Of a DNA stretch of 64,000 bases, positions 16,571 to 25,145 are shown piece after piece (position 1 is the stretch's first letter; each line of letters opens with the position of its first letter). Source of the stretch: Actinoplanes palleronii (GTDB taxonomy: Bacteria; Actinomycetota; Actinomycetes; Mycobacteriales; Micromonosporaceae); the NCBI RefSeq assembly GCF_016862315.1, contig NZ_BOMS01000026.1, positions 62,001 to 126,000 on the forward strand, given 5' to 3'. The translations under genes and the position numbers were made by a program. Under the pieces are notes generated by a model, which was given only the letters and a program-made list of their open reading frames with translations, ran no database searches and had not been told where the DNA came from.

Positions 16571-17578
16571 TCACGGGCACGGCGGGGCGGTGCGGTCGAG
16601 GTCGACCACGGTGACCGTCCCGGTGAATTTCTCGGCCCGGTACCGCGCGCAGGCGGCGCGGACGTCGGCGGGCCGGGTGGCGTAGTCGACGCTGAGCACG
16701 AACTTGCCGGCGTCGCGCAGCGCCCTGGTCTCGGCCAGGTTCTCGGCGCAGTAGTCCTCGGTGCACCGCTGGTCGGTGGCCTGGAAAAACAGCTCCTCCA
16801 TGGCGATGCCGTCGATCGCGGCGGTGTAGCCCGGCTGGTGGCGCAGCTCCGGGGAGTTCTGCGGGACGATCAGGAAGTCCGGGCGCCGGTCCTTGGCGTA
16901 CCGGCTGATCCGAGTGATCAGCCCGGCCATCGCCCGGGCCAGGGCGTCCCGGTCGCGGCCCTGCGCCGCCGTCAGGTCGATTTCCTCGTACGCCAGCGGG
17001 GTGTCCAGGTAGACCCCGTCGAAGCCGGCGCGCAACGCCTGATCCACCCGGGGCCGGACCACCCGGTCCCACCAGCGCTGATCCCAGTAGCGGACGAAGT
17101 ACTCGCCCGGCCAGTCGGCCCACTCGTTGGCGATCAGGTCGGCGGCGTCGCGCCGCAGCACCGGGTACTCCGGCCGGAAGTCCTCGATGCTGCCGATCTC
17201 GAAGTACGCCAGGACCCGTTTGCCGGTGGCGCGCACCCGGTCGATCTCGGCGGCCGAGAAGTAACCGGTGTCCGCGTCCCGGGCCAGGTCGATCACGACG
17301 AGGCCGGCCGGGCCGGCGGCGAGCTGGTCGAGCCGGCCTCGGGGATAGTCCTGCAGCTGGTACGCCCAGGAGCCAAGCCCCGGCGGCTCGGTCTTCCTCA
17401 CAGTCGGCGACGGCTTCGGCGACGGTGACCGGGATGGCACGGCGGACGGGGCGGTGGACGCCGCCACCGGTGCCGCCGACCTGCCGACCGGCCGGGTGGC
17501 CTGCACGATCCCGAGCACGACCACCGCCACCACCGCGACCGCCGTGACGACCAGCAAGGACACCCGGGCCGGACTCAC
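16571..17578 (-). CDS. Membrane-anchored GH114 endo-alpha-1,4-polygalactosaminidase-like enzyme
   Basis: A 335-residue extracytoplasmic glycoside hydrolase. An N-terminal helix (LLVVTAVAVVAVVVLGIVQA) anchors it, followed by a Pro/Ser/Lys linker to about residue 65. The GH114 barrel starts at WAYQLQDYP, and has VLAYFEIGSIEDFRPEY, FDGVYLDTPLAYEE near residue 190 (catalytic Asp), and GIAMEELFFQ near 255 (catalytic Glu). Fungal Ega3 and the hydrolase domain of PelA belong to this family and cut GalN/GalNAc-containing polymers. GTG start overlapping the SDR stop (GTGA). It is probably the processing or release hydrolase of the exopolysaccharide encoded here. Confidence 0.87.
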   Translation of the reverse strand: MSPARVSLLVVTAVAVVAVVVLGIVQATRPVGRSAAPVAASTAPSAVPSRSPSPKPSPTVRKTEPPGLGSWAYQLQDYPRGRLDQLAAGPAGLVVIDLARDADTGYFSAAEIDRVRATGKRVLAYFEIGSIEDFRPEYPVLRRDAADLIANEWADWPGEYFVRYWDQRWWDRVVRPRVDQALRAGFDGVYLDTPLAYEEIDLTAAQGRDRDALARAMAGLITRISRYAKDRRPDFLIVPQNSPELRHQPGYTAAIDGIAMEELFFQATDQRCTEDYCAENLAETRALRDAGKFVLSVDYATRPADVRAACARYRAEKFTGTVTVVDLDRTAPPCP

Positions 17579-18474
17579 ACCGGCGCCCCGGTCGACCAGA
17601 TGTCCTTGATCGAGGTGGCCAGGTCGACGGCCGGCACCCAGCCCAGCTCGTCCTCGGCCCGCCCGATGTCGGCCCGGATCCAGTCCACCGCCGCGGAGCG
17701 TTGCGCCCCGCTGCCGTGCTCGCGGATCTCCCCGGTGAACCCGGCCTGCTCGGCCAGCAGCTGCACCGCCGAGCGCACGGTCACCGCCTGCCCGCTGCCG
17801 GCGTTGTAGATCCGGCTCGGCAGCGCGGACGCCAGCACCACGGAGCGCAGCACGGCGGCCAGGTCCCGCACGTCGACGAAGTCCCGGTACGCCCCGAGCG
17901 GCCCGAGCACGATCTCCGAGGAGCCCAGCTGCGCCGCCTCGCGCAACCGCAGCTGCGCCCGGCCGAGCACGTTCTCACCGGACTGGCCGGGGCCGATCGG
18001 GTTGAACACGCGCACCGACACCGCGTCGACCCGGCCGGCCGCCGCGGCGAGCGCAAACAGCCGGGTGCCGGCCAGGTGACTGAGCCCGTACGCGCTGATC
18101 GGCTCGGTGGGGTCGGTCTCGGTGACCGCGTGCCCGTGCGGGACCACGCCGTACTCGCCGGCCGAGCCGAGCCGCACCAGGCGGGCGTCCGGCGCGGCCG
18201 CCTCGACCGCGTCCAGCAGTTTCGCCGCGACCAGGGTGTTGGCGCGGGTCAGCTCCTCGTTCGTACCGCCGAGCCGGCCGACGCAGCAGATCACCGCGTC
18301 CGGCGTGATCTCGCGCAGCAGGGCGATCAGGCCGGCCCGGTTGCCGTCGACCAGGTCGTACCGGTCCCGGCCCGGACTGATCAGCTCGGTCACGTCCGGA
18401 TCGGCCTCCAGCGCGGCGCGCACGTGCGCCCCGATGAAGCCGGACGAGCCGAACAACAGCACTCGCGAGGTCAT
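17575..18474 (-). CDS. NAD-dependent epimerase/dehydratase (extended SDR)
   Basis: A 299-residue nucleotide-sugar SDR distinct from the one at 14254. It starts with LLFGSSGFIGAH and has the catalytic set in GSAGEYG and YGLSH (Tyr near 145). The usual Lys after Tyr reads His (YGLSH), a possible change of key residue that would weaken or redirect the chemistry. The NPIGPGQSGENV and YRDFVDVRD segments are typical of the GDP-mannose/UDP-sugar SDRs. Both ends overlap neighbours by ATGA/GTGA. It probably works with the nucleotidyltransferase just upstream to make an activated sugar; the identity is unknown. Confidence 0.82.
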   Translation of the reverse strand: MTSRVLLFGSSGFIGAHVRAALEADPDVTELISPGRDRYDLVDGNRAGLIALLREITPDAVICCVGRLGGTNEELTRANTLVAAKLLDAVEAAAPDARLVRLGSAGEYGVVPHGHAVTETDPTEPISAYGLSHLAGTRLFALAAAAGRVDAVSVRVFNPIGPGQSGENVLGRAQLRLREAAQLGSSEIVLGPLGAYRDFVDVRDLAAVLRSVVLASALPSRIYNAGSGQAVTVRSAVQLLAEQAGFTGEIREHGSGAQRSAAVDWIRADIGRAEDELGWVPAVDLATSIKDIWSTGAPV

Positions 18475-19199
18475 ACCGGTTCCTCCTGACGCTGACGGAA
18501 CAAGACGGGTTTGAGTTCGGCGAAGCTGCGGTTGACCTGGTCGTAGTCCTCGGGCCGGCCGATGTCGAGCCAGAACCCGGTGAACGGGTAGGTGTCCGGG
18601 CGCTCGCCGCGGGCCAGCAGGTCCAGCACCAGCTGGTCGAAGCCGAACGACCGGCCGGGCTGGTACGGCGCCAGCGTGCTCCGGGACATCCCGTAGACGC
18701 CCATGCTGACCTGGTAGCGCAGGCTGGGCTTCTCCCGGAAGCCGACGATCCGGCTCGACTCCACGTCGAGCACCCCGAACTCGACCCGGTGGGTGCGCTC
18801 GGCGATCGCCACGGTCAGCCCGCACCGGGACAGCTCGTGCTGGTGCAGCAGGTCGCCGTAGTCGAGGTCGGTCAGCACGTCGCCGTTCATCACCAGGAAG
18901 TGCTCGGGCAGCCGGTCCCGGATGTTGAACAGCGGCCCGACCGTCGACAGTGGCCGGTCCTCCTCCACGTAGTCGACCCGCAGCCCCCAGCGCGCGCCGT
19001 CGCCGACGAACGCCCGGATCAGCGCGCCGAGGTGGTTGATCGCCAGCGTCACCGACCGGAACCCGCAGTCGGACAGCTGGTTGAGGACGATCTCCAGGAT
19101 CGCGTGGTGGTCACCGATCGGCATCAACGGCTTGGGCAGCGTGGTGGTGTACGGCCGCAGCCGCACCCCCTTGCCGCCGGCGAGGATCACCGCGTGCAT
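18471..19199 (-). CDS. Sugar-1-phosphate nucleotidyltransferase
   Basis: A 242-residue enzyme of the NTP_transferase family that joins a sugar 1-phosphate to a nucleotide. The start carries the signature AVILAGGKGVRLRPYTTTLP with PKPLMPIGD after it; the metal-binding NGDVLTD motif lies near residue 103 and FREKP near 160. The short length without a C-terminal left-handed helix matches RfbA/HddC-type enzymes rather than GlmU. The start is the ATG at 19199, 25 bp after the membrane protein's stop; the stop overlaps the SDR start (ATGA). The sugar made is unknown; UTP, dTTP and GTP are all possible. Confidence 0.88.
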   Translation of the reverse strand: MHAVILAGGKGVRLRPYTTTLPKPLMPIGDHHAILEIVLNQLSDCGFRSVTLAINHLGALIRAFVGDGARWGLRVDYVEEDRPLSTVGPLFNIRDRLPEHFLVMNGDVLTDLDYGDLLHQHELSRCGLTVAIAERTHRVEFGVLDVESSRIVGFREKPSLRYQVSMGVYGMSRSTLAPYQPGRSFGFDQLVLDLLARGERPDTYPFTGFWLDIGRPEDYDQVNRSFAELKPVLFRQRQEEPV

Positions 19200-19224
19200 A
19201 GCACATCTACCTCCCAGTCGGGAT

Positions 19225-20826
19225 CTACCGGTAGTACCGGGCCTGCCCCACGAGCGGGGCCAGACCCAGCAGGAACAGGGCCTGCAGCGCGAGGACGCTG
19301 CCGAGATGAAGTGCCGCGTCGACGCCGACCGCCGTCGGCGGGCCGAACAACGGGCTGACGCCGAGCAGGGCACCGACGCCCACGTGTGCCGCGACCGCGG
19401 CCAGCAGCGACGCGCAGAGCCAGACGTGGCGTTCGAAGCCGGCCAGCAGGAACCCGGCCAGGTACGCGCCGCCGAGCACCACGTGCGCCGCGGTCATCAG
19501 CACTCCGCCCGCGGTGAGCCGGCCGGTGGCGGCGAACCAGGCGACCAGCGCGAGGGCCGGGACCGCGGTCACCGCCAGGCAGGCGATCGTGTCCCGGGCG
19601 ATCAGCCGCCACACCGCCGCCCGGAACGCGGCGGGCCGCTCGATCCGGCGGGTCAGCGCGACGACCAGGCGGTGGAACCGTTCGGCCCGCCACTCGACGA
19701 AGCCCATCACCATGATCAGCGGCACCACCGACGCCGCCACGTCGAAGCGGGTGAGCAGGTACGGCGCCTGCGCGTGCAGCAGCAGCACCGCGGAGCAGAG
19801 GCCGTAACAGGTCACCCCGGCCAGGCCGGAGCGGTGCGCGCGCAGCACCGCCCGGCCGGACGGTTCGCCGTCCGCGCCGCGGCCCCGGGTCGCCACGAGC
19901 GCCACCACGAACGCGGCGATCAGCCCGGCCACCGCGATCGTGACGGCCATCGGCCGCAGCGACGGGCCGCCGAGCAGGTACGCGCCGCCGGCGAGGACCG
20001 CGGGCAGCATGGTCGCCGCCAGCCGCTCCTCCTGGCGGTAGAAGACCAGGACGGTGCCGGCCATCTGGTAGGCGAGCTGGCCCGCGGTCAGCAGGATCAG
20101 CGCGGCCCCGCCACCGGCCGACACGACCACCACGATCCCGGCCATCGCGCCGGCCAGCGGTGCGCCCAGTGTGGTGCCGGCCAGCAGCCGGGCGGTCGCC
20201 CGTAACCGGCCGGCGCCGAGCAGCTTGTACGCCGCGTAGGCCGCGGTGCCGGAGTACATCCAGCCCAGCCCGCCGGCCAGGGCCAGGGCGAGCACCAGGG
20301 ACCGCTGCCCGAAGACCGCGAGCACGGCCGGGAACACCGCGCTGGGCAGCGCGTAGAGCGGGCCGTGCGCCAGCACCCGGACCCGTTCCCACCGGCCGCG
20401 GTGCGCGGCGGCCGGCGCCGGCTCGTCCGGGATCTGCGGACCGAGCCGGCTGTAGACCTCGGCGGCCAGGGCGAACACGTCGGTGAACCCGTACTCGACC
20501 CGGGCGATCCGGTCGGTGCAGCCGTCCGCCTCCAGCGCCGCGGCGACCTGCAGCCCGTCGACGGCCTTGCGCAGCCGCGGGCGCATCCGGTCGACGAGTT
20601 CGTCGAGCGGGTCGGTGGAGATCTGCGGCAGCACCACCGGGTGGCTGGGCGGCGCGGGATGCTCGCCGGCCGCGAACCGGCGCCCCGCCGGGTGCTCGCG
20701 GCGCGGCCCCGGTGGCGGGCGCCGCGGCTTTGCGGCGGGCTCTCCGGCGGGCGCTGAGGGTCGCAGCCGGACCGTTTCGGCGCCGACCTCCAGGACCACG
20801 GTCTCCTCCACGTCGCCGGCGCTCAT
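19225..20826 (-). CDS. Polytopic membrane protein, probable polysaccharide exporter/flippase (PelG position)
   Basis: A 533-residue protein. Residues 1-165 are hydrophilic with a basic Pro/Arg-rich start and a helical region (DELVDRMRPRLRKAVDGLQ), then about 10-12 hydrophobic segments cover the rest. The hydropathy layout and an internal basic loop (ERFHRLVVALTRRIERP near 350) recall flippase-like transporters. PelF proteins normally pair with the membrane protein PelG, and this gene overlaps pelF by 4 bp, so by position it is the PelG counterpart. Sequence similarity to PelG itself is not obvious by eye, and the extra N-terminal domain is unusual. Confidence 0.75.
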   Translation of the reverse strand: MSAGDVEETVVLEVGAETVRLRPSAPAGEPAAKPRRPPPGPRREHPAGRRFAAGEHPAPPSHPVVLPQISTDPLDELVDRMRPRLRKAVDGLQVAAALEADGCTDRIARVEYGFTDVFALAAEVYSRLGPQIPDEPAPAAAHRGRWERVRVLAHGPLYALPSAVFPAVLAVFGQRSLVLALALAGGLGWMYSGTAAYAAYKLLGAGRLRATARLLAGTTLGAPLAGAMAGIVVVVSAGGGAALILLTAGQLAYQMAGTVLVFYRQEERLAATMLPAVLAGGAYLLGGPSLRPMAVTIAVAGLIAAFVVALVATRGRGADGEPSGRAVLRAHRSGLAGVTCYGLCSAVLLLHAQAPYLLTRFDVAASVVPLIMVMGFVEWRAERFHRLVVALTRRIERPAAFRAAVWRLIARDTIACLAVTAVPALALVAWFAATGRLTAGGVLMTAAHVVLGGAYLAGFLLAGFERHVWLCASLLAAVAAHVGVGALLGVSPLFGPPTAVGVDAALHLGSVLALQALFLLGLAPLVGQARYYR

Positions 20827-22379
20827 CGGGCGCCCTCGTTGATCGGGAAGCCGGGTGACCGCTGCTGCGGCGGCCGGACCCGGCCCCGGGCCTGCCCGCG
20901 CAGGTGCCGCGGCGGCTGCCCGGCGCTCAGCGGCGCGGCGAGTCCCTCGTAGACGTTGCGGTACATCTGCAGCGACTGGCTGAGCGTGAAGTGGTCCAGC
21001 ACGCGCTGCCGGGCCGCGGCGCCCAGCCGCAGGCGCAGCTCGTCGTCGCGCAGCAGGGTCAGGCAGGCCTTGGCCACCGCGGCGTGATCACGCGGCGCCA
21101 CCACGATCCCGGTGTCGCCGACCGCTTCGGCCACCCCGCCGACGTTGGTGCAGACCGTGGGCCGGCCGCAGGCCATCGCCTCCACCACGGTGTACGGGAA
21201 CCCCTCGGAGATGCTGGTCAACGCGACGATGTTGCCCGCGTGGTAGGCGTCGACCGCGTTGCCGATCCGGCCCTCGAGCACCGCCGCGCCGGTCAGCCCG
21301 AGCTCGTCGATCAGCTGCCGGCAGGAGTCCAGGTAGTACTGGTTGACCGCCGGGGTGCCGCCGAAGATGCGCAGCCGGGCGGTCGGCATCTCCGCGCGGA
21401 CCTGGGCGAACGCACGGATCAGGGTGTGCAGGTCCTTCAGCGGGTCGATCCGGCCCATGAACGCGATGGTGGGTGTCTGCGGCTCCTGCAGCGCGGCCGG
21501 GAAGTCACCCGGCTCGACGCCGTTGTACATCGTCCACATCCGCTCCGGGTCGGCGCCGTTGTGCAGCTGCCAGCGCCGGTTGTACGCCGAGTGCGGCGCC
21601 AGCACGTCGGAGGTCAGGTACGCCGCACCGGCCAGCGACCGGAAGAAGCTCAGCACCAGCACCCGCACCGCGTGCGAGGCGTCCTCCTCCAGATACGACA
21701 TGTAGCGTTCACGCAGGTAGATGCCGTGCTCGCTCATCACCGACGGGGTGCCGTGCCGCCATTTCGCGGTCATCGCGACCAGGGTGGAGAGCCCGTTCAT
21801 CGAGCAGTGCACGATGTCGGCCTCGACCACCGGGGCGCTCAACGGCCGCAGCATGTGCTCGATCAGCCAGGTGGCCTGCAGCGCGTCGGCCAGCGTCGGC
21901 GCCGGCCCGGACTCGCCGACGCGCAGGTCCCGCCACGCGTCGACCATCATGCCGAGCGCCTGGTTGGACATCAGCGCCGCGCTGAGGTCGCCGCCGTCGG
22001 CCGCGTACTCGTAGAGCCCGCGCAGCGCGAGCAGGAACAGGCTGCGGTTGGCCGCGCCCTGCTCCGCGGTGGTGGTCTCCAGGGGTGTCACCAGGGCACG
22101 CAGGAAGACCTCGTACGACTGGGTGAACGCGGCGCCGGGCCGCCCCCGGCTGCCCCGCCGGGGGCGGTAGTCTTCGGGACCACCGCCCCACAGCGGGACC
22201 GAGTGCACCCGGTCCAGGTTCTCCGGAACTCCGAAGACCGGCTCCTCGCTGCCGTCGACCGTCAGCGCGACGACCTGCCACCGGTAGTCCGGCATACCGC
22301 GGATGAGCTGCTCGCACCAGATGCTGACGCCACCCATCGCGAAGGGGTACGTCCCCTCCGACACCAGCGCGATCCGCAC
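20823..22379 (-). CDS. pelF: PelF-type GT4 glycosyltransferase
   Basis: A 518-residue GT-B glycosyltransferase of the PelF type. It begins RIALVSEGTYPFAMGGVSIW, the start expected of PelF, has the diagnostic MSEHGIYLRERY near residue 217, and a GT4 C-terminal domain with FMGRIDPLKD near 315 and the E-x7-E donor-site segment SEGFPYTVVEAMACG near 400. PelF in Pel operons polymerises amino sugars from UDP-HexNAc at the inner membrane. A Pro/Arg-rich tail ends the protein. The gene follows the deacetylase by 29 bp and overlaps the membrane protein (ATGA). It is the strongest marker of a Pel-like system here. Confidence 0.88.
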   Translation of the reverse strand: MRIALVSEGTYPFAMGGVSIWCEQLIRGMPDYRWQVVALTVDGSEEPVFGVPENLDRVHSVPLWGGGPEDYRPRRGSRGRPGAAFTQSYEVFLRALVTPLETTTAEQGAANRSLFLLALRGLYEYAADGGDLSAALMSNQALGMMVDAWRDLRVGESGPAPTLADALQATWLIEHMLRPLSAPVVEADIVHCSMNGLSTLVAMTAKWRHGTPSVMSEHGIYLRERYMSYLEEDASHAVRVLVLSFFRSLAGAAYLTSDVLAPHSAYNRRWQLHNGADPERMWTMYNGVEPGDFPAALQEPQTPTIAFMGRIDPLKDLHTLIRAFAQVRAEMPTARLRIFGGTPAVNQYYLDSCRQLIDELGLTGAAVLEGRIGNAVDAYHAGNIVALTSISEGFPYTVVEAMACGRPTVCTNVGGVAEAVGDTGIVVAPRDHAAVAKACLTLLRDDELRLRLGAAARQRVLDHFTLSQSLQMYRNVYEGLAAPLSAGQPPRHLRGQARGRVRPPQQRSPGFPINEGAR

Positions 22380-22408
22380 GTGTCACCCGCTTCCGGCCGG
22401 TCCGCCGC

Positions 22409-24538
22409 TCAGACCCGCGGAGCCGCGGTGAGCGTCACGGCGGTGTTCGCCGTCAGCGTCACGGGGGCCGTGACGTCACTGCCGTACGAGGTGGAATTGG
22501 CCGCCTGGACCCCGCCCACCTGGACCGTCCCGGCCAGCGGCGAACTCACCGTGACCGTCCCGGCGACCCGGTCGTAGACCGCGTCGACGCCGCCGGTGAG
22601 CTGCGCGAAGTGCGCGTTGCGCACCCGGGTGTACGCGCCGATCGCCGACCAGTCGGAGTTCAGCAGCGGCACCGCGTAGTACGTGTCGTACTTGGTGACC
22701 ACGCGCTGCACCCAGTCGCCGACCAGCGAGCCGCCGCTGCCGTAGTCGTAGACGTTGGCGATGTGGAAGGTGTGCGTGTTGATCCCGCCGGCCGCCACGT
22801 GCTGCAGCGCGACGTCCGCCTCGTAGTCGACGATCTGCTCGTAGGTCCGGTCGGTCGGCCAGTACGGGAAGCGGCCGTTCGGCCCGTAGAAGGAGTTGTA
22901 GAACGCGGTCTCCTCGGCCGGCGTGGTGACGAAGTACGCGATGTTCGTCGGCCAGTCGGCCACCACCGAGAGGCTCGTCTCCAGCGGGTGGGTGAGGCTG
23001 GTGTTCAGGTGCGGCGGCTGGTGGCTGGCGAACGACATGTTGCCGTGCAGGTACGACACGCCCAGGTCCTTCGCGGCCTGCAGCAGGTTCGGGTTCGAGC
23101 CGGCCAGCCCGTGGTCCACCGGGACGCCGGTGTCGTCGTTCGGGTCGACCGTGTAGACGCCGAGGCCGGAGTACTCCGGGGTCTTCAGCACGTCGTCCGG
23201 CGCGGTCAGGCCGATCGCGGCGCCGGCCACCCGGTTGTCCCGGATCTCGGCGTACGTGGTGGCGTAGTCGGTCTGGTTCAGCTCCGGGTGGTTGTACGTG
23301 TGGTTCAGCCACCGGAAGTGCGTCGCCAGGCACTTCGTCGTCGCGGTCAGCTCGGCCGTCCCGCCGTTCGGGCTGCACGTGTTGCCGGCGAACGGGTCGA
23401 TGTCGCTGCCGTTGAACGCGAGGTTGTAGGTGAACCCGCCGGCCAGCGGATGCGCGGTGCGCAGCGCGCTCTGCTGGCTGTCCAGGTTGACCATGTCGTG
23501 CGCGGCCAGTTGGAAGCCGGGCGTGTACTCGATGTGGCCGTCCGCGTAGTAGTGCTCCGAGGTGTTGAACCAGTCGTCGACGTCGACGTTGAGGTGGTGC
23601 CGCTGCTCACCGAGGAACAGGCCCTTGCTGGTCCACCGGAACAGGCCGTAGACCAGCAGGTCGGACTGGAGCAGGTACTGGTTCAGGGTGAAGGTGAGCG
23701 CGATCCGCTCCCGGCCGTCGGTGGAGGTGGCCCGCACCCCCAGCACGTCGGCGCCGCTGGTGGCGATCGCCTCGGCCGAGCACCCGGCGGTGATCCGGGT
23801 GCGGTAGACGTACGACTGCACCACCGGGATGGTGACGCCGGCCTTGAGGTAGTCGAAGACACCCGCCCCGGCCGTGGTCAGGTTGACGTTCAGCGGGGTG
23901 TCGCCGACCGCGGTCTCCCCGGCCGAGGTCAGGCAGTAGTCCTCCGGCCAGGTGCCGTAGCTGGTGTAGAGCGCGGCCTGGCGGACACCGAAGTTGCGCT
24001 CGTACGCCCAGAGGATGTTCCACTCGGTGCTGTCCAGGCCGTTGAGGTAGCTGCCGCCGGACGCGTACACCAGCATGCTGTTGGTCAGCAGGATCGCGTT
24101 GTACTTGCCGGTGCCGTCGGCACGGGCGAGCGTGTCGGTGGTCAGCGGGGTGCTGGCGGTGTAGAGGACGTCGTACGCCGCGCCGACGCGGTCGAGCGTG
24201 GCCTTCCACGTGGGCACGCCGAAGTCGTCGGTGGTGGTGGCGACCACGAGCGCGCGCAGCGCCACCCGGTCGGTGCCGGCCGCGAGCTTCGTGGTGGCCG
24301 CGCTCGGTGCGTGCACGGCCACCCGGCCGGTACGCCGTGGCAGCGGGGCCGGGCGGGTCGCCGCCGGGCGGGCGACCTCGCCGTAGCCGGGAACCTTGGG
24401 CGCGATCGCGCCGGGTTTCCTGGGCGGGGAGGGTTGCGCGGCGACCGGGGCCGGCAGGGCGGCCACCAGAAGGCCGGCACCGAGCGCGGCGAGGAGTGCA
24501 CGCATCGGGCGGCGGCGCGGGACAGGGACAGGAGTCAT
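22409..24538 (-). CDS. Secreted Agd3/CE18-like polysaccharide deacetylase
   Basis: A 709-residue secreted enzyme, first gene of the polysaccharide operon. A signal peptide (ALLAALGAGLLVAALPAPVA, then Q) is followed by a Pro/Arg linker and, from about residue 90, an alpha/beta domain (LRALVVATTTDDFGVPTW). The catalytic deacetylase part has a metal-binding Asp motif LNVDVDDWF (near 340) and H-T-Y-N-H (NHTYNHPELN, near 440), matching the Asp and His-x3-His motifs of polysaccharide deacetylases. Fungal Agd3 (CE18), which deacetylates galactosaminogalactan, and the PelA deacetylase domain are the closest known types. GGAGG lies 7 nt before the ATG. A short beta domain ends the protein. Confidence 0.82.
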   Translation of the reverse strand: MTPVPVPRRRPMRALLAALGAGLLVAALPAPVAAQPSPPRKPGAIAPKVPGYGEVARPAATRPAPLPRRTGRVAVHAPSAATTKLAAGTDRVALRALVVATTTDDFGVPTWKATLDRVGAAYDVLYTASTPLTTDTLARADGTGKYNAILLTNSMLVYASGGSYLNGLDSTEWNILWAYERNFGVRQAALYTSYGTWPEDYCLTSAGETAVGDTPLNVNLTTAGAGVFDYLKAGVTIPVVQSYVYRTRITAGCSAEAIATSGADVLGVRATSTDGRERIALTFTLNQYLLQSDLLVYGLFRWTSKGLFLGEQRHHLNVDVDDWFNTSEHYYADGHIEYTPGFQLAAHDMVNLDSQQSALRTAHPLAGGFTYNLAFNGSDIDPFAGNTCSPNGGTAELTATTKCLATHFRWLNHTYNHPELNQTDYATTYAEIRDNRVAGAAIGLTAPDDVLKTPEYSGLGVYTVDPNDDTGVPVDHGLAGSNPNLLQAAKDLGVSYLHGNMSFASHQPPHLNTSLTHPLETSLSVVADWPTNIAYFVTTPAEETAFYNSFYGPNGRFPYWPTDRTYEQIVDYEADVALQHVAAGGINTHTFHIANVYDYGSGGSLVGDWVQRVVTKYDTYYAVPLLNSDWSAIGAYTRVRNAHFAQLTGGVDAVYDRVAGTVTVSSPLAGTVQVGGVQAANSTSYGSDVTAPVTLTANTAVTLTAAPRV

Positions 24539-24940
24539 CGGGCGTCCTCCAGGACGAAACAAACGAGGGAGCGGTGCCACGATGGGCGCGGGCCGGGCTC
24601 AGTCGTTCCTCAGGGATGGGCCGACGGCGAGTCTAAGCAAGATTTAAGGATTTTCCGGCCATTGATCGCGGACATTTTGTTTGCTGCGCCGGAGCGTTGA
24701 CGCCAAGTGCCGCGCGATGCTAGCGAATCGTTTCAGCCAGGGCGGTGAACGGTTCAGCAATACTCGCGAGACCTCTCATCCGTGACCTGACGTGCGATTT
24801 CCGTACCGGGCCGGTAACTCGCCATTAACAGCGCCGTGACAACCCCCGGAGGGTCGCCACTGGATCGCAGTTCGTCCACTTTGGTACCGGTCTCACCGGA
24901 AAAACTGCCGATAGCACGCTTTCTCGCAGGAAGAACAAAC

Positions 24941-24963
24941 AGTCCTTAAAGGAGTCTTAAAGC
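24941..24963. repeat. Direct repeat AGTC(C)TTAAAG, candidate operator
   Basis: Two adjacent near-identical 11-12 bp copies, AGTCCTTAAAGG and AGTCTTAAAGC. TTAAGG-like sequences also occur at about 24649 in the same region. It could be a regulator site for the operon; position relative to a promoter is unknown. Confidence 0.4.
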
Positions 24964-25048
24964 AATCGAGCGATGACTCAACGTGTTCACCGGGCGGTCA
25001 GCGGGCGTCCACACGCCCGGCAAAATGCACGACGGCGTGCGCCGGTGA

Positions 25049-25077
25049 AGGCCCCCGCGAATGCGTCGCCGGGGCCT
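25049..25077. terminator. Hairpin terminator downstream of the O-methyltransferase
   Basis: AGGCCCC (25049-25055) and GGGGCCT (25071-25077) form a 7-bp stem about 70 bp beyond the methyltransferase stop. Confidence 0.5.
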
Positions 25078-25145
25078 CGTCCGAACGGACAATCTTTTCC
25101 TATGTTCGGGCCTGTCGACCCGTTATTGCCATTGATTTACGTCAA

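Larger units (their letters stand above)
24539..25145. other. Long intergenic region upstream of the polysaccharide operon
   Basis: About 600 bp without a credible gene between the divergent-facing deacetylase operon and the end of the O-methyltransferase gene. It is less GC-rich than its surroundings, with AT-rich patches at about 24632-24682, 24893-24970 and 25125-25150. It holds a direct repeat of AGTCCTTAAAGG/AGTCTTAAAGC and a terminator hairpin for the methyltransferase. I looked for a GEMM-type cyclic-di-GMP riboswitch and did not see one. Confidence 0.7.

Noticed and set aside
12528..24538. Capsule or wall teichoic/O-antigen cluster as an alternative reading
   Set aside because: No Wzx/Wzy, Wzz/Wze kinase, priming glycosyltransferase or multiple glycosyltransferases are present; one PelF-type transferase with GH114 and CE18-like enzymes fits a Pel-like system better.
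22610..24700. A 696-codon open frame antisense to the deacetylase gene
   Set aside because: It mirrors the codon-position GC bias of the real gene, has Arg/Gly/Val-rich low-complexity content and no domain; the opposite strand encodes a clear secreted deacetylase.
24640..25000. Cyclic di-GMP (GEMM) or other riboswitch upstream of the polysaccharide operon
   Set aside because: I read both strands for the conserved GEMM core and saw no match; AT-rich patches alone are not evidence.
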